From NCBI GenBank assembly GCA_000499405.2, contig HG738137.1, positions 24,000,422-24,064,421 on the forward strand: DNA of 64,000 nucleotides. Reading direction: 5' to 3'. Position 1 is the stretch's first letter. Each line of letters opens with the position of its first letter. Positions 1 through 20,271 of the stretch are shown here, one piece after another. The stretch comes from Onchocerca volvulus. Lineage: Eukaryota > Nematoda > Chromadorea > Rhabditida > Onchocercidae. The notes beneath the pieces are model-generated. The model saw nothing but the letters and a program-made list of their open reading frames with translations, made no database searches and was not told the DNA's origin. Made by a program: the position numbers and the translations under genes.

Positions 1-39
<39 letters not shown>
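1..39. repeat. poly-T run at window edge
   Basis: The window opens with 39 consecutive T. The rest of 40-273 shows no coding signal apart from the upstream region of the next gene. Homopolymers of 10-20 A or T are common throughout the window, mostly in introns. Confidence 0.9.
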
Positions 40-43
<4 letters not shown>

Positions 44-273
44 ATCCATGATATTTTGATTAGAATTCATATATCCCTCTGGAATATTAATGTTTGCATT
101 TATAAGTCCGACTGTGAAGTTTTAAAATGATGCCTAGAAATAATCGATCTTCATTGTTGCTCAATTGTCTTGCATCGTGTGGTCATCTACACCAGTTGCA
201 TTTTCACATTTTAATTCTTTTCCTCCTAAAATAATTCGTTATAGTATAAATCTTTCCCAGTGTGAAAAGCAAT

Positions 274-2934
274 ATGGAAGGACTAATGAAGTTGTTTCAA
301 CAATATAAGACTGAAATGTCGGATGATTATACAATGCTTCGCATTCAAGCTCGTCATCTTAGTGCTGAAATTAACAATCAGGTAACAATACTACAGTAAT
401 AACAAATGGTAACTGGGATCTCATGATTTTTGTTATAAAAATTGAAAAAAGAAAAGTTAGTAAATATCTGAGTACAAGATAATTGAATATAGGAAGATGA
501 AGTATCTTACTGAAAATTTTTGATAACAGCGGCAGCTCTATTTTATCTCCTCACGTTTTCATTCTTTCTCCGCTAAATTTTCATGCATATACTGTTACGG
601 GTTGACCGGAACCCAAGCAATGAAATTCCAGAATTTGAAGCGTTAGCATTAATTTGACCTATTTTGTCTTTATAAGACTAATAGTAATACTAGCAATGCT
701 TTATCATTAAAATTCGAAAACTTTAAAGTATCAGTCAAGTTAGACGAAAAATTCACTATATTAGTGGTTACAGTAATAAAAATAATCATTGCAATTATAA
801 CTTATCTATTTTACAGATTAATTATTATCAACATAAAATTAAAGCGCTAGAACCACAAATGCATAAAAAAAAATCGGAACTGCTGAATGTGATAACCAGT
901 ATGACATCTGCAAAATATAACGTTGAAAAAATAATGCAAACATTTATATGGAGTAGCCTTCTACTACTAACATATTCAATTTTCTCACTTTTCTCCACTT
1001 ATTTCTTCTCAGTTTTTATTGGACAAATTATTAGGTATTGTATTGCTACTTTTATGTAAAAATATACTGCATACTATACAAAATAATACTTATTATAACC
1101 TAAAATAGAATTCAACCTCTACCTTTATTGAAATATTTATTTAATCTCATAGATAATTATCCTATTATTTATTCATTATTTTTTCTTAATGCGTTTGAGG
1201 GATGATAATATTATAATAAATCGAAAGTTTAATGTTTTAAAACTAATACAACTTTTTTAAATTATCCAATACTGAAAAAAAAAAAAAGCTTAATCATTTA
1301 TTCAAAACAATTCATTATCAGGAATGTTTTTATTATTTCAGTGGCTTTATGTCTACTATTTCTGCTTATATTCTTTTACCATTGCTAGCATATCATCATA
1401 TCATTAAATCATCAACTGATAAATATGCATGGAATGACATGATAATACGACATGCATTACTTATATTTGCTATGATTGAAGTAAGAGAAGCACATACGTG
1501 AAAGATATTCATACGTACTTACGTTTGTTATGATTGACATAAGGAAAATACGTACGTGAAAGATATACGTGCATACGTGGAAGACATATATATGTCTTGA
1601 CATTTACTATGATTGAAATAATGGAAGTCCATAAGTGAAAGATATATGTATTATATACGTATTTACGTTTGCTAATAGCTTAAAAATGAAACTTTATACG
1701 AATTATTTTAGGGTTTATTAACAGGTCATGTACTCTCTAATCTTACACTTCATAGCTTACCTCCAATTGCCGCATTAACACCATGTTTTATCGGTATTGT
1801 TACACCAATACTTCAACCAACAATAAAAAAGTTAAATTTTAATTCTATTTATTCAAATAAAAAATTTCAATTTCTTTTGCTAATTTTACTCCAATTGAAA
1901 CGATTAATGACATTATTTTGATGAAAATATATTTCAATTTCAAATGAATATAATTCAATGAGAGAAATCTTCCTGAATAATTCGAATCAAATTAAATATA
2001 GTAGTCATATAGAATAATACTAAAATAAATTGTTATTGATTAAAAATTAGAAACCAAGATCAAAATATGACAGTACTTAATAAAAATAAAAGTATAACGA
2101 GAAGTTACTAAATAGCAAAAGTTTTTCAGAAAATGAAGTGATTAATTATTTTTAATCATGCATAAGTAATACTAAAATAATGTTGTTATTAATTAAAAGG
2201 TAAAAAAGGAAGAACAAAACATGTGAAGACGTTCAATAAATATAATAGTTTGTCAAAGATGAATGGTTAATTAAATTAATTCAAATGAATTATTTCAACC
2301 TATTCTGATTTCCACTTTCTTAGCCAACGTTCATTATTGGTCTCAGTAACAATTATTGGTAGTTTTGCCATTCATCTATTAATTGGGATGCTATTTAATT
2401 TAACATTTGCTTACATTCTCTTGGTAATTTTTTATACAACAGTTGGATTTATCACATTGCAATTATTAATTGCATATGTTGATGAAAATGTGGTTTGTGC
2501 ATTATTCATAAATTAAAACATTTCTAAAATAAAATTTTTTTTCTCTTATTTCTATTCAGTTTTTCTTTCCATAAAAAAATTAAATTTCTTAAAATGAAAA
2601 GGAAATTCAAAGCTTTAAGTGATAAAATAACATTCGAGAAATATAATGATTGCTTTATGCATATATATGCATACATATCCAAATTAGTAATTATATGTAT
2701 CATAGTTATGTCAAAAAAACTGATTGCAATCATCTAAAATGATTAATTATATGATAAAAAATTATCATCTCCCACAATTATCGTTATAACAACCATTAAA
2801 CTAGTTATTTATTTAATAATTTAATAATAACGTAAAAATTGCAGATATTCACACATATTTATCAGTTTGCTATTCTTTATTCTTCATTATTGGCAGAATT
2901 TCTCGTTTACGAATTATTCGGTGAAAAGGTGTAA
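274..2934 (+). CDS. multi-pass membrane protein, Bax inhibitor-1/TMBIM-like (6 exons)
   Basis: Exons 274-381, 817-1034, 1342-1480, 1712-1830, 2324-2492 and 2845-2934 join in frame (all GT..AG, phases match) to give 280 aa. The first ~80 residues are hydrophilic and helical (MEGLMKLFQQYK onward). Then come about six hydrophobic segments: LLLLTYSIFSLFSTYFF, a segment around AYILLPLLAY, GLLTGHVLSNL followed by PPIAALTPCFIGIV, SLLVSVTIIGSFAIHLLIG, FAYILLVIFYTTVGFITLQLL, and a final YQFAILYSSLLAEFLVYEL. The glycine-rich third helix, the 'TLQLL..YVDE' stretch and the aromatic last helix resemble Bax inhibitor-1, an ER calcium-leak protein suppressing cell death (237 aa in human), but the basic C-terminal tail of that protein is missing. 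An acceptor-like tctttcccag ends 13 bases before the ATG and may be a trans-splice site. The exon structure is well supported; the family assignment is tentative. Confidence 0.6.
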
Positions 2935-4300
2935 AATATGCAGTATTCAGTTTGGTAGTCAAGAAGCAAGAGATAGGAAGAAAAAGAGAATGATACTAAA
3001 TATATAATAATTAAATATATGATCATTCATTTAAATAAATATAATTTCAAATTGGATTAAAAAAAAAAAAAACGATCCAGATTTCAATGACAACATTTTA
3101 ACATCTAAAATAGATAACATGCAATAATATCAAATAATATAAGAGAGAAAATTTTTAAATTGTTGCTTTTTTTTTTAACCAAATTATAAATATTCCAAAA
3201 TTTATAATATAATTATCAAATGAATAGCATAGAAAAAACAAAAGTTATGGTAACATTTTTAGAATAAAAAAAAGGTACTTTTTTCAAGAATGTTTTTTAT
3301 TAATTATGTTAGAAAGTGTACTGCAGGATGGAGGTTTATTTTAAAAATTTTTCAAAATGAAATATCATAATGATAAATGAGATCGATGAAATAGAAGAGA
3401 ATGGATAAGATAAAGAGGTTAAAGGTTGATGGACTAGTAATTGAGTAATAGATGGAAGCTTTGCTTTGTTAATAGAAATGTAATCAAATGGATGTAATTA
3501 GAGGATGAGCCATAAGGATATTGTAACGTAACCTTATTGTATCTCCAACATGATGAGATGAAAATAGCGCTCAGTTCAATTCTATCCTTCACAAAGTTAA
3601 TTACATTTTCTCAATTGACATTTGCTTCTGTTAGACTTACTTAGTTAGTTAGTAAATGGGAAAATGTTAATTTAATAATGTTTGGCTATATTTGATATGA
3701 TCAATTAGATCAGAAATAAATATTTTTAAGATAAATAGAATTGATAGTCAGTTATCCAAATGTTCATTTGATTTATCCATCCATTGTATTTTAATTAAAC
3801 AATGAATCGATATGATAGATAAATAGATAGGTGGATAGATAGTGCTAAATTCAGATTCTTTTTTTTTTTTTCTCAATTTATTCTACCAATACCAATATTG
3901 CACCATCCTCTAATTCATCCATTTAGGTTACGGTAGCAGTGAATAAAGCAGATCTATTTGATAATATTAGTGGGGGCATTTTCTCCTTCTTTCCTTTTTT
4001 TGAAGAGGAAAAAAGACAAGGCGAATAATAATGGTTTGTGTAAGGCTTTAAGGGCAAATTGAATCTTGCCTTTTTTGCATACATCAAATATAGTAATCAT
4101 CCAATAGATGTCAACTAAAACTCCTCCTGCATCCTGCATCTTGGGAATAAAGGTTTATGGTTGATAAGAGGAGATGAAAAAAAAGGAGGGATCTACTGTT
4201 AAACAACCTCTCCTATCCGTTATTGCTAAACATTTTAAGAACCCTACTGTAGCAGTAAATAGTTAGTATCCATTCTATTTCAAATTATAACAATATCAAC
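2935..4300. other. intergenic, AT-rich, no gene seen
   Basis: There is no ORF with splice support. It holds homopolymers and a short impure GATA-type tetranucleotide repeat at about 3813-3842. A minus-strand ORF at 3954-4139 has low complexity at its C-terminus and no flanking exons. Confidence 0.6.
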
Positions 4301-12627
<8,327 letters not shown>

Positions 12628-12629
12628 AG

Positions 12630-13490
12630 TTAAAAATGCGAGTAGCATTTACTATAAATATTAGTAGGACATAACAAATTCCAAAGAAGAGTTGCTTCAT
12701 TTTGTTTATCAATCGGTAAATTTTTCACCAAAATATCGATAATATCTTGGATGTCAGTTGGAGAAAGATACATGCATTTTTGTAATTTTAATGCTTGCTC
12801 AAGAACTTTCTTAACTTCCGTACTTCCAATAATAGCTCGAAGTCTTTCCATAAGTACTTTAAAATACTTTTCATCATAATCCATTTCTTCAGCGATGAAA
12901 CGATTAGTTTCTGCCTAAAATATGTAATTATTTAACAGATTTGGCATTATATTTAACACTAAACAATTTGTTTTTTTTTCTCCCTTATTTATTTCTACTT
13001 TTGTTTATTATAATAAATAAACAAACATTTTTTTTTGAATTTAATCACGAACTTTTACAAATCTCCCCTAATTTGTTTACTAATTTGTTTGCTGCGAATT
13101 ACAAGCTTAATTTATATCATGTTTGATATAAATTATGATCATCTTTCTTTTGTTTTATTTCAATATTGAAAAAAAAAGAAAAAGGAATTGAATACATCAA
13201 ATATCTTAAAAATTCACAATAAACTTATATTAACTACTAACCTGAACAGAATATTTTTCAGCCCATTTTCTTAACATATCATAGAATTGATTTTTCGGCA
13301 CCTCCGTTTCCATCTCATATAATTCACAAAATTCTTCCATAGCGTTTTGTGATAATTTTAGCACAAAGCAAGGATAATCTTCAGGATCCCAATCTTCGCA
13401 ATATGACGATAATGATGGGCATATCATGACGAACAATATCAATATCATTAATTCCGTAGCGTAATTCGCAATCATTTTTGCCATTTTCAT
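12630..13490 (-). CDS. SXP/RAL-2-like (DUF148) secreted protein, copy A
   Basis: Two exons on the minus strand, 13490-13242 and 12914-12630, join in phase 0 to give 177 aa. Residues ~1-28 form a hydrophobic signal peptide (ELMILILFVMICPSLSS). The mature part is acidic and helical: DWDPEDYPCFVLKLSQNA, FYDMLRKWAEKYSVQ, a long amphipathic middle, and LPIDKQNEATLLWNLLCP near the end. The spacing of the WA and LPxxxQ helices fits the nematode SXP/RAL-2 family of secreted helical proteins, several of which are dominant parasite antigens; the molecular role is not well defined. Copy C encodes the same length with seven changes in the first exon and more in the second. The start at MKMAKM was chosen because it begins the signal peptide; an upstream in-frame Met adds an unlikely tail. 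Confidence 0.65.
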
Positions 13491-15399
13491 TTTATTTCTA
13501 TATAGAAAAAGAAAAAATAAGTCGTACCGTATCAAATAAATTATTGTATTAATTAGTATCAATAAGTAATCAGATATAAATCATTTTATTTCTTTCTGTC
13601 TCAAGAATTTTGTTAGTAAACATTCTATTGATGAATTAATTACTTTGCAATAAATAAATGCGTAAACTTCTGTTAAATCTGAAAATATTCTATGAATTTC
13701 TCAAAATTTACTGAAATTAATTGCTTAATCTTTCTTTCCTTCTTCTTATTTTCCATTTTTTTTTTTAAAACAAAAAATTAAAACGGATGAAATATCAAAG
13801 ATATGGAATTTCAAAAAATTAGTAAAAATCAGTATCAAACAAACCAGCATAGTTTTGCCTTTGTAACCATTGAAATATTCGGTGAGTTATTTGTTCATAT
13901 ATTGCTTGAAAAAAACAAAACTGAGTTTTAAAAAAAAAAAAAATGATATTAGTCGTCGCAACCTGATCTGGTAGGGATTATTGGGATTATATGCCCAATT
14001 TTAGATTCTAATAACTTACCTATCAGTAACATTTTGCCAATTTCAATTTGTTCGTTGGAATTTCGAAATGTTACTCATATGAAAATTTGGTAATCCATCT
14101 ATCTATTTTTAGCGCAAGATATAACAGAAAAAAAAAATTTGAATTGAAATTTATTCCCGGATGAATGAATCATTCAGATTACAAGTGTTAGAAGAAAAAT
14201 CGGCATCTTTCCGTTTTGCATTTCGTTTCTTTTTTCATTTTTGAATGCTAACAAATTAAAACAATTGGTTAATTTTGGAAGCATTCTAAACGCACTTTAG
14301 AGTGAATTTTTTAAATTAAAGATATTTAATTAAGGATTGCAAAGATCTAAACAAAATCCCATGAATATTTAAAATTTGTTTAATCTTCAAGGTAAGCGAG
14401 GAGTGATAAATCACTTGGTAATATAATGATTTTAACATCTGTTTCAAAATACTGTGAAATTATTTGCGCAAAACAAAAGCTGTTTATAAAATGAATTGTG
14501 TGAATCAAATTAATTTATAATAAAAAATTTTATTTTCGACGTGCAAATTCATTTCTATTCAAAATTGAATAATTATTTCGTGACAAATTATTATTTAATA
14601 ATTTAGAAATGATCAAAATTTATTGCGTGATTTTTTGCGAATCAAATATAAAACTTTGTTTCAATCTCCTGAAAAAAAGAAAACAAAAGTTTATAAGCAA
14701 CTTTACTATGAATAAAAAATGAAATGCAGAAACAATAAATTTAGAAAAGACCTTACAAGAATATAAAAATATCCAGCAGAAAATTTTTCAATATGGAAAC
14801 TTTTCATAAAGAAAACAAATTTTTTCATTGATAATATGAGATTGAAAGAAAGTTGAAAGGTTGAAAAAAGTTAAAATACTGTCTGTTACAGAAATGCTAC
14901 TAATTTAAAACTGCATTCTACGAAAGAAATCATAAATTAGCAGAAGTTTTGTGTTAAAGGAAACAACATTGAAAATAATTAAAATTATTCGCTTAAATTT
15001 CATGCGGTAAATCATAACAAAAATAATTTGGCAAAATTTGCAATGTTAAATTATTTTCGTTTGAACATATATTCCATTTCTCATCTTTTTTTCAAACAAC
15101 CATAAAAACTTCATATAAGTGAAATAATATCCGATTTTTGGTTAATTTTTTATGCAAATATACGACATCAGTTATTTTCAATTTTCTTCTGTACTTTTCC
15201 AATTTTATTTTCTATTTTTATTTTCTTCTTTTTTTATTCATCCATTTCCATTTGAAGTTTTATTGGAATCAATTTCAGTTATTGATTTGCATTTTTAATT
15301 TCCTTACTTCACTTTATTCAATTTATATTTCTATTCCGATGTTTATTTCAAATCAAAAATTCGGTGACTTTGTTAGAATACGAAGTTTTTAATTTGTGA

Positions 15400-16419
15400 A
15401 TAACTGGAATAAACATCACACAACTAAAATGTTTATTCATAGTTATTAGCAGATAAAATACTAATATAAATCTGTTTTAATAAGCATTTCGAACAAATTA
15501 TGGTTGAAGTTAATATATAATAATATTTTAATTTCGAATTTATCACTTCAAATTTAATATTTAAAGAAAAGAAGAGAATAAACAAAAAGTAATTGAATAA
15601 TTGGTTTGCAAATTAGTTTGCAGATCATGACAACATGTCAGAAATTCGGATTCTTATTTCATTTAAATGAACTAATTATTGATTGTTTATCACCACTCAT
15701 CATCATCATGGATGTAAATTTTGAATAATTATTTCAAAATTGCAATTTTTCTCGTCATTTTCTCAGCCATAATCTCAAGCATAAAATCAAGATTTATTCG
15801 AAATATGTTGTTAAGAGAAATGTTTACCTTCAGTTGTATTCATCTCTCAGTATGATCAGAAATGTATATTTATGATATATTTTTAAATGCTCTTAAAACT
15901 CGGATTGAAATTTTTAGCTAAATCACCAAAGTTTTTTAATTTATTGTTAATTATTTAACCAGAACCGACTTTGTTTGTTACTCTCTCAATCAATAAAATT
16001 TCGGCTACTTTTATTAATGAACTTTTTTCCGAAGAAGTGTTGACAGGAAAAAGTTCTAAATATAAAATTTAAAAAGAAAAATTGAATTTAAAAAACTAAA
16101 ATTAAACAGAAAACTTTATAAATAGCGTAACCATTGGCTAACAATAACTCTATAACATGGTTTAAATAAAACCTATTACCTTTAATTTAATTTCAGATTT
16201 GTTTTTCATATGCAAAGAACCAAATAATTCTTATTAAATCTGTTGCTTCTATAACTTCCATGTAATTCAATTATGCTCAATAAATTTGCTATGAATTTGA
16301 AAAAATAGAAAGATAAATATATCAGTCTTTATGATCTGAATTATATTTGACGTTAAATATTTACAAATTTCAAAACATTCAACTCGAAATAATGAATGAA
16401 AATGTTAAAAATTTACTAA
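15400..16419. other. AT-rich spacer between copy A and Helitron fragment
   Basis: No exon-like ORF is present. The sequence includes short poly-A/T runs and ends where a Helitron 5' terminus begins. Confidence 0.5.
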
Positions 16420-17275
16420 TCTATATAAATAAAAATGTGAATCTTCGTTTCTGCTACTCCTCACACAACTTTGCAAATTCTTCAGCGTTTGCTTTTAAAT
16501 TTTTGATACAACGTTGCATTCGAAAAGGGACATATTTTTATATAGATATACCTACTTTTTTTTTTTTTTTTTTTTTGTTACATCTGTGACAGATAAAAGT
16601 AAGTGAGTGACTGAAACTGTTGACCGTAATAAAGTGTGAGATCAATCAATAATAAGACAACATGCTGGAGGAGATGGAGTCCCGAAGAACACAAAAAATT
16701 AAGACATCGGGACTTGGGTCAAATTAAGTCACACAATTCGACATCGGCAAGAGCTCAAGTTCAAGTTCAATCGCAAGTCAATTTGTACTTTGTGGCGACA
16801 CTTAAAGATGTTAAAATTAACTACAAATATGCGTGTCCCGCTGTAAAAAGATCGATCAGCTGAGATATTCTCACATTAATTGCTGGAAATTGGGGACGAA
16901 ATGATGCCAATTGATTTGACCTCAGAACGGATTTGATTGCCTTATAACTTTTGCAATTTTCTGACACGAAAACAAGAAGTGGTTGAAAAAATATTTCTCA
17001 ATATTCAAACCAATTATAAAAATCACGGTTTGCTGAATGAATGAGCTATTCTTACGGCCAAGAACAAAGTCGTCGACAAATTTGACAATATTATTCAGTC
17101 TACATTCAAAGCGAGGAAGTCATAGAGAAGTCCCTCGTCACTGTTATTGAAGCAGATGAAGCGGTCATATTGAAAGCAGCAAAATAATTGAATTCACGCG
17201 ATATTTGCCAGAGATGCCACCGCACGCACTGCAATTGAAAACAGTCGTCCAATTATCATGTTGCGAAAAATTTTG
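16420..17275 (+). mobile_element. truncated Helitron-type fragment
   Basis: The left terminus TCTATATAAATAAAAATG follows an A, the expected host base for Helitron insertion, and has no CTAG palindrome upstream. After the usual CAACGTTGCATTCG block and a poly-T run comes an internally deleted helicase relic on the plus strand. It retains matches to the 'LKLTTNMRV' region (16808 on), the FPNIQTNYKNH-like stretch around 17000 and the MPPHALQLK/PIIMLRK block at 17212-17265, with several stops. It ends abruptly where copy B of the zinc-finger intron begins. No right terminus is seen. Confidence 0.75.
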
Positions 17276-17330
17276 ATACTGTCGGATTAATTTTCATCAT
17301 TTTATCATATTTGTAATTTGATAATTATAG

Positions 17331-17466
17331 TCTAATTATGGTAAATCATCGCATGATAGTCACGTTGAACTCATCAGCAACAACAGCAAGAGAAATGTAA
17401 CGTTTATCGTTATCAGATATGTCAGAAAATATTCAAACATGAATTACATCTTAATTTTCATCAATA
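17331..17466 (+). pseudogene. relic of zinc-finger gene last exon (copy B)
   Basis: Compared with 18706-18882, the first finger is shortened (TCTAATTATGGTAAATC then a jump to CGCATGATAGTCACG), which removes a Cys ligand and the finger core. The second part still reads as NVYRYQICQKIFKHELHLN with changes. It is not translatable as a finger pair. Confidence 0.75.
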
Positions 17467-17559
17467 GTGATGATAATATGATATGCATATATAAATAAAA
17501 CAAATATTTACATGAATAAATAAATCGTATTTTTTTTTTTATCTTTTCATTTATTACTG

Positions 17560-18600
17560 AATGTTATAAATGTGATTGGTATTCACCATAAATATTAGTA
17601 GGACATAATCTATTTCAATGAAGAGTTGTTTCGATAATATTTTGGATTTCTGTTGATGAAAGATGCATACACTGTTGTAATTTTAATTTTCGATCAAGAA
17701 CTTTTTTAGCTTCCGTGGTTCCATTAATAGTTCGAAGTCCTTTCATGAATGCTTCAAAATATGTTTGATCATGATTCATTTTACCAATAATGAGATTATT
17801 AGTTTCTGTCTAAAATATATTATTATTAGCATTTTCAGATTATGTTTCATGCTAAACACTCTTTTTCCTTCTTATTTGTGACTATTTTTTTATTGTAATC
17901 AATAAATAAGCAAATTTTTTTTCTGAATTTAATCATAAACTATTTTAAATCTTTCCCACCTTTTTTATTAAACTGTTTGCTATGATCAATAAGTAAACAA
18001 CTTTTTTCTTTAATTTAAACATCAACTGTTATAAATTTCTACTTCCCTCCAATTTATTTATTTTAATTAATGAACAAGTAAATTTTTTATTGAATGTAAG
18101 CAGAAACTATCATTATTCTTATTTATTTTATCCATCAATTTCTAATCTTCATTTCTACAATTTTTACTATAAGCAAGAATCATTTTATGCTTACTTATTT
18201 CATTTATTAGTGAAAGAGTTCAGTTAGTTAATATCATTTCTTTAATAATGATTACTTTCTTTGCTAATTATAACGAATTTCATCAAAAAAAAAATTTAAT
18301 AACTTTATGGCAAATTTTACTCATCATATTTGATATAAATTATCATCTCTCTTTTTTATTATTTCAATGTTAAAAGAAAGAAGGAATTGAATACATTAAA
18401 TATTTTTAAAATTTACAGTAAACTTATATTAACTACTAGCCAGAACAGAGTATTTTCCAGCACATTTTTTTAACATATCATTGAATTGATTTTTCTGTAA
18501 ATACAATTCTTTTTCATATTTTTCCGTAGCATTTCGCGGTAACTGTATCACAAATTATGGAAAATCTTCAGCTACCCAATCTTCGCATTATGACGATATT
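17560..18600 (-). pseudogene. SXP/RAL-2-like relic, copy B
   Basis: The second-exon remnant (17575-17817) has lost the segment encoding LPIDKQNEA, and the first-exon remnant (18440-18598) breaks off before the signal peptide, right at the join with copy C. Intron sequence between them is longer than in A and C. It is clearly a decayed paralogue of the genes at 12630 and 19101. Confidence 0.75.
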
Positions 18601-18705
18601 GACAATATAATAATATGATTAGCAGCTTGTGTACCTATGTAATTAATTTTGATATTATTCAATCAATTTCCATTATTTCATCATATTTGTAATTGGTAAT
18701 TACAG

Positions 18706-18882
18706 TGTGCGAATTGTGGTAAATCATTTGCATCGCATGCAGCGCATGACAGTCACGTACGTCGAACTCATCAACAACAGCAATGTAACGTTTATCGTTG
18801 TCAAATATGCCAAAAAGCATTCGAACATGAATTACATCTCAATTTTCATCAGCAATATGTTCATTCCATAACTATTTCTTAA
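18706..18882 (+). CDS. alternative or original last exon of the zinc-finger gene
   Basis: After the acceptor ttggtaattacag, 58 codons encode the finger CANCGKSFASHAAHDSH..H and a further finger, YRCQICQKAFEHELHLNFH..YVH, then a stop. The first 26 codons are identical to the exon at 12487, including the phase. It has no start codon or upstream exons of its own in copy C, so it is either spliced to exon 6 (12090) across 6.6 kb, or is a stranded duplicate. The intact second finger suggests that this is the ancestral end of the protein and that copy A lost it by deletion. Confidence 0.6.
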   Translation, partial: CANCGKSFASHAAHDSHVRRTHQQQQCNVYRCQICQKAFEHELHLNFHQQYVHSITIS

Positions 18883-19100
18883 ATTTAAACCATTTTTTCT
18901 TCTGTTCAAAAAATTACAAATAATATATAATTGTTGTATGTTAAGATTTTCTTTTTCTTTTTTTTTTTTTTAAATTATATCTATAAATGGTTTAAAATTA
19001 TATCTATAAATGATATGATATGAATAAACAGTTGAAATAGATATTTATACGAACAAATAAAACTTTCGTGCTTTCTTTATCTTTTAATTAATTACTGAAA

Positions 19101-20271
19101 TTAAAAACGTGGTCCGCATTCATTATAAATATCATCAGGATATAACGAATTCCAAAGAAGAGTTGCTTCATTTTGTTTATCAATCGGTAAATTTTCCATC
19201 ATAGTATCGATAACATTTTGGATGTAATCTGGTGAAAGATGCATAGATTCTTGCAATTTTAATGCTTTCTCAAGAACACCCTTAACTTCCGTAGTTCCAT
19301 TACTAGCTTGAAGTCTTTCCATAAGTACTTTAGATTGCATTTTATCATAATTCATTTCTTCAGCGATGAAGCGATTAGTTTCTGCCTAAAATATGTAATT
19401 ATTTCACAGATTTCGAATTATATTTACCGCTAAACAATTTGTTTTTTTCTCCCTTATTTATATCAACTTTTGTTTATTGAAATAAATAAACAAATAAAAT
19501 TTTTTTTCTGAATTTAATCACAAACTTTTACAAATCTTCTCTAATTTGTTTATTAAGTTATTTGCTGTGAACAATAAATAGAAAAATCCTTTTTTAAATT
19601 TGAACATTAGTTATTATAGACTCCATCTATTTTGTCTACCAATTTATTTATTTTAATCAACGAATAGGTAAACTTTTTTATGAATAAGAGCGTAAACCAT
19701 CATTATTCGTATCTATTTTATCCTCAATTTTTAATTTTCATTTAAAATTTTCTTTATCGACAAGTATCATTTCATGTTTCTGACTTCATTTATTGGTATA
19801 AAGGTTAGTTAAAATAATTTCTTTAATATTTTCCCTGTTGATAAAGCAGGCTTTATGAAACAAAAAAATTTTATTACTTCTCGATAATTTTACTTGTCAT
19901 GTTTGGTATAAATTAGTTCCACTTTTCTTTTATTTTATTTCAATATTGACAAAAAAAAAAAAACGAAATCGAGTACATCAACTATCTTTAAAATTCACAA
20001 TAAACTTATAATAACTACTAACCTGAACAGAATATTTTTCAGCCCATTTTCTTAACATATCATAGAATTTATTTATCGGCACTTCCATTTCCATCTCATA
20101 TAATTCACAAAATTCTTCCGTTGCGTTTTGTGATAATTTTAGCACAAAGCTTGGAAAATCTTCAGGATCCCAATCTTCGCAATATGACGATAATGATGGG
20201 CATATCATGACGAACAATATCAATATCATTAATTCCGTACCATAATTCGCAATCATTTTCGCCATTTTCAT
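19101..20271 (-). CDS. SXP/RAL-2-like (DUF148) secreted protein, copy C
   Basis: Exons 20271-20023 and 19385-19101 (phase 0) encode 177 aa, the same length as copy A. The signal peptide is nearly identical. Mature-part differences in exon 1 are few (for example CFVLKLSQNA to SFVLKLSQNA, EVPKNQ to EVPINK). The second exon has diverged more and ends YNECGPRF instead of YSKCYSHF, while LPIDKQNEATLLW is unchanged. Both frames are open with intact splice sites, so both A and C look functional. It is probably secreted; function is unknown beyond family membership. Confidence 0.65.

Larger units (their letters stand above)
17276..18604. repeat. duplicated block, copy B (decayed)
   Basis: It begins with the zinc-finger intron end (tcatatttgtaatttgataattatag) and a damaged version of the last exon at 17331-17465. 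It continues with the degraded SXP/RAL-2-like gene and stops where copy C starts. It lacks the long flank present in A and C. Confidence 0.75.

Noticed and set aside
3954..4139. 61-aa minus-strand ORF
   Set aside because: Lys/Glu-rich low-complexity tail, no flanking exons and no acceptor or start context.
15138..15392. 84-aa Phe/Tyr-rich hydrophobic ORF
   Set aside because: It arises from T-rich sequence in duplicated block A; the homologous position in copy C is not open.
18605..18705. Independent new gene starting in copy C
   Set aside because: The region matches the last intron of the zinc-finger gene at 12390-12486, so the exon behind it is a duplicate or alternative end, not a new gene.
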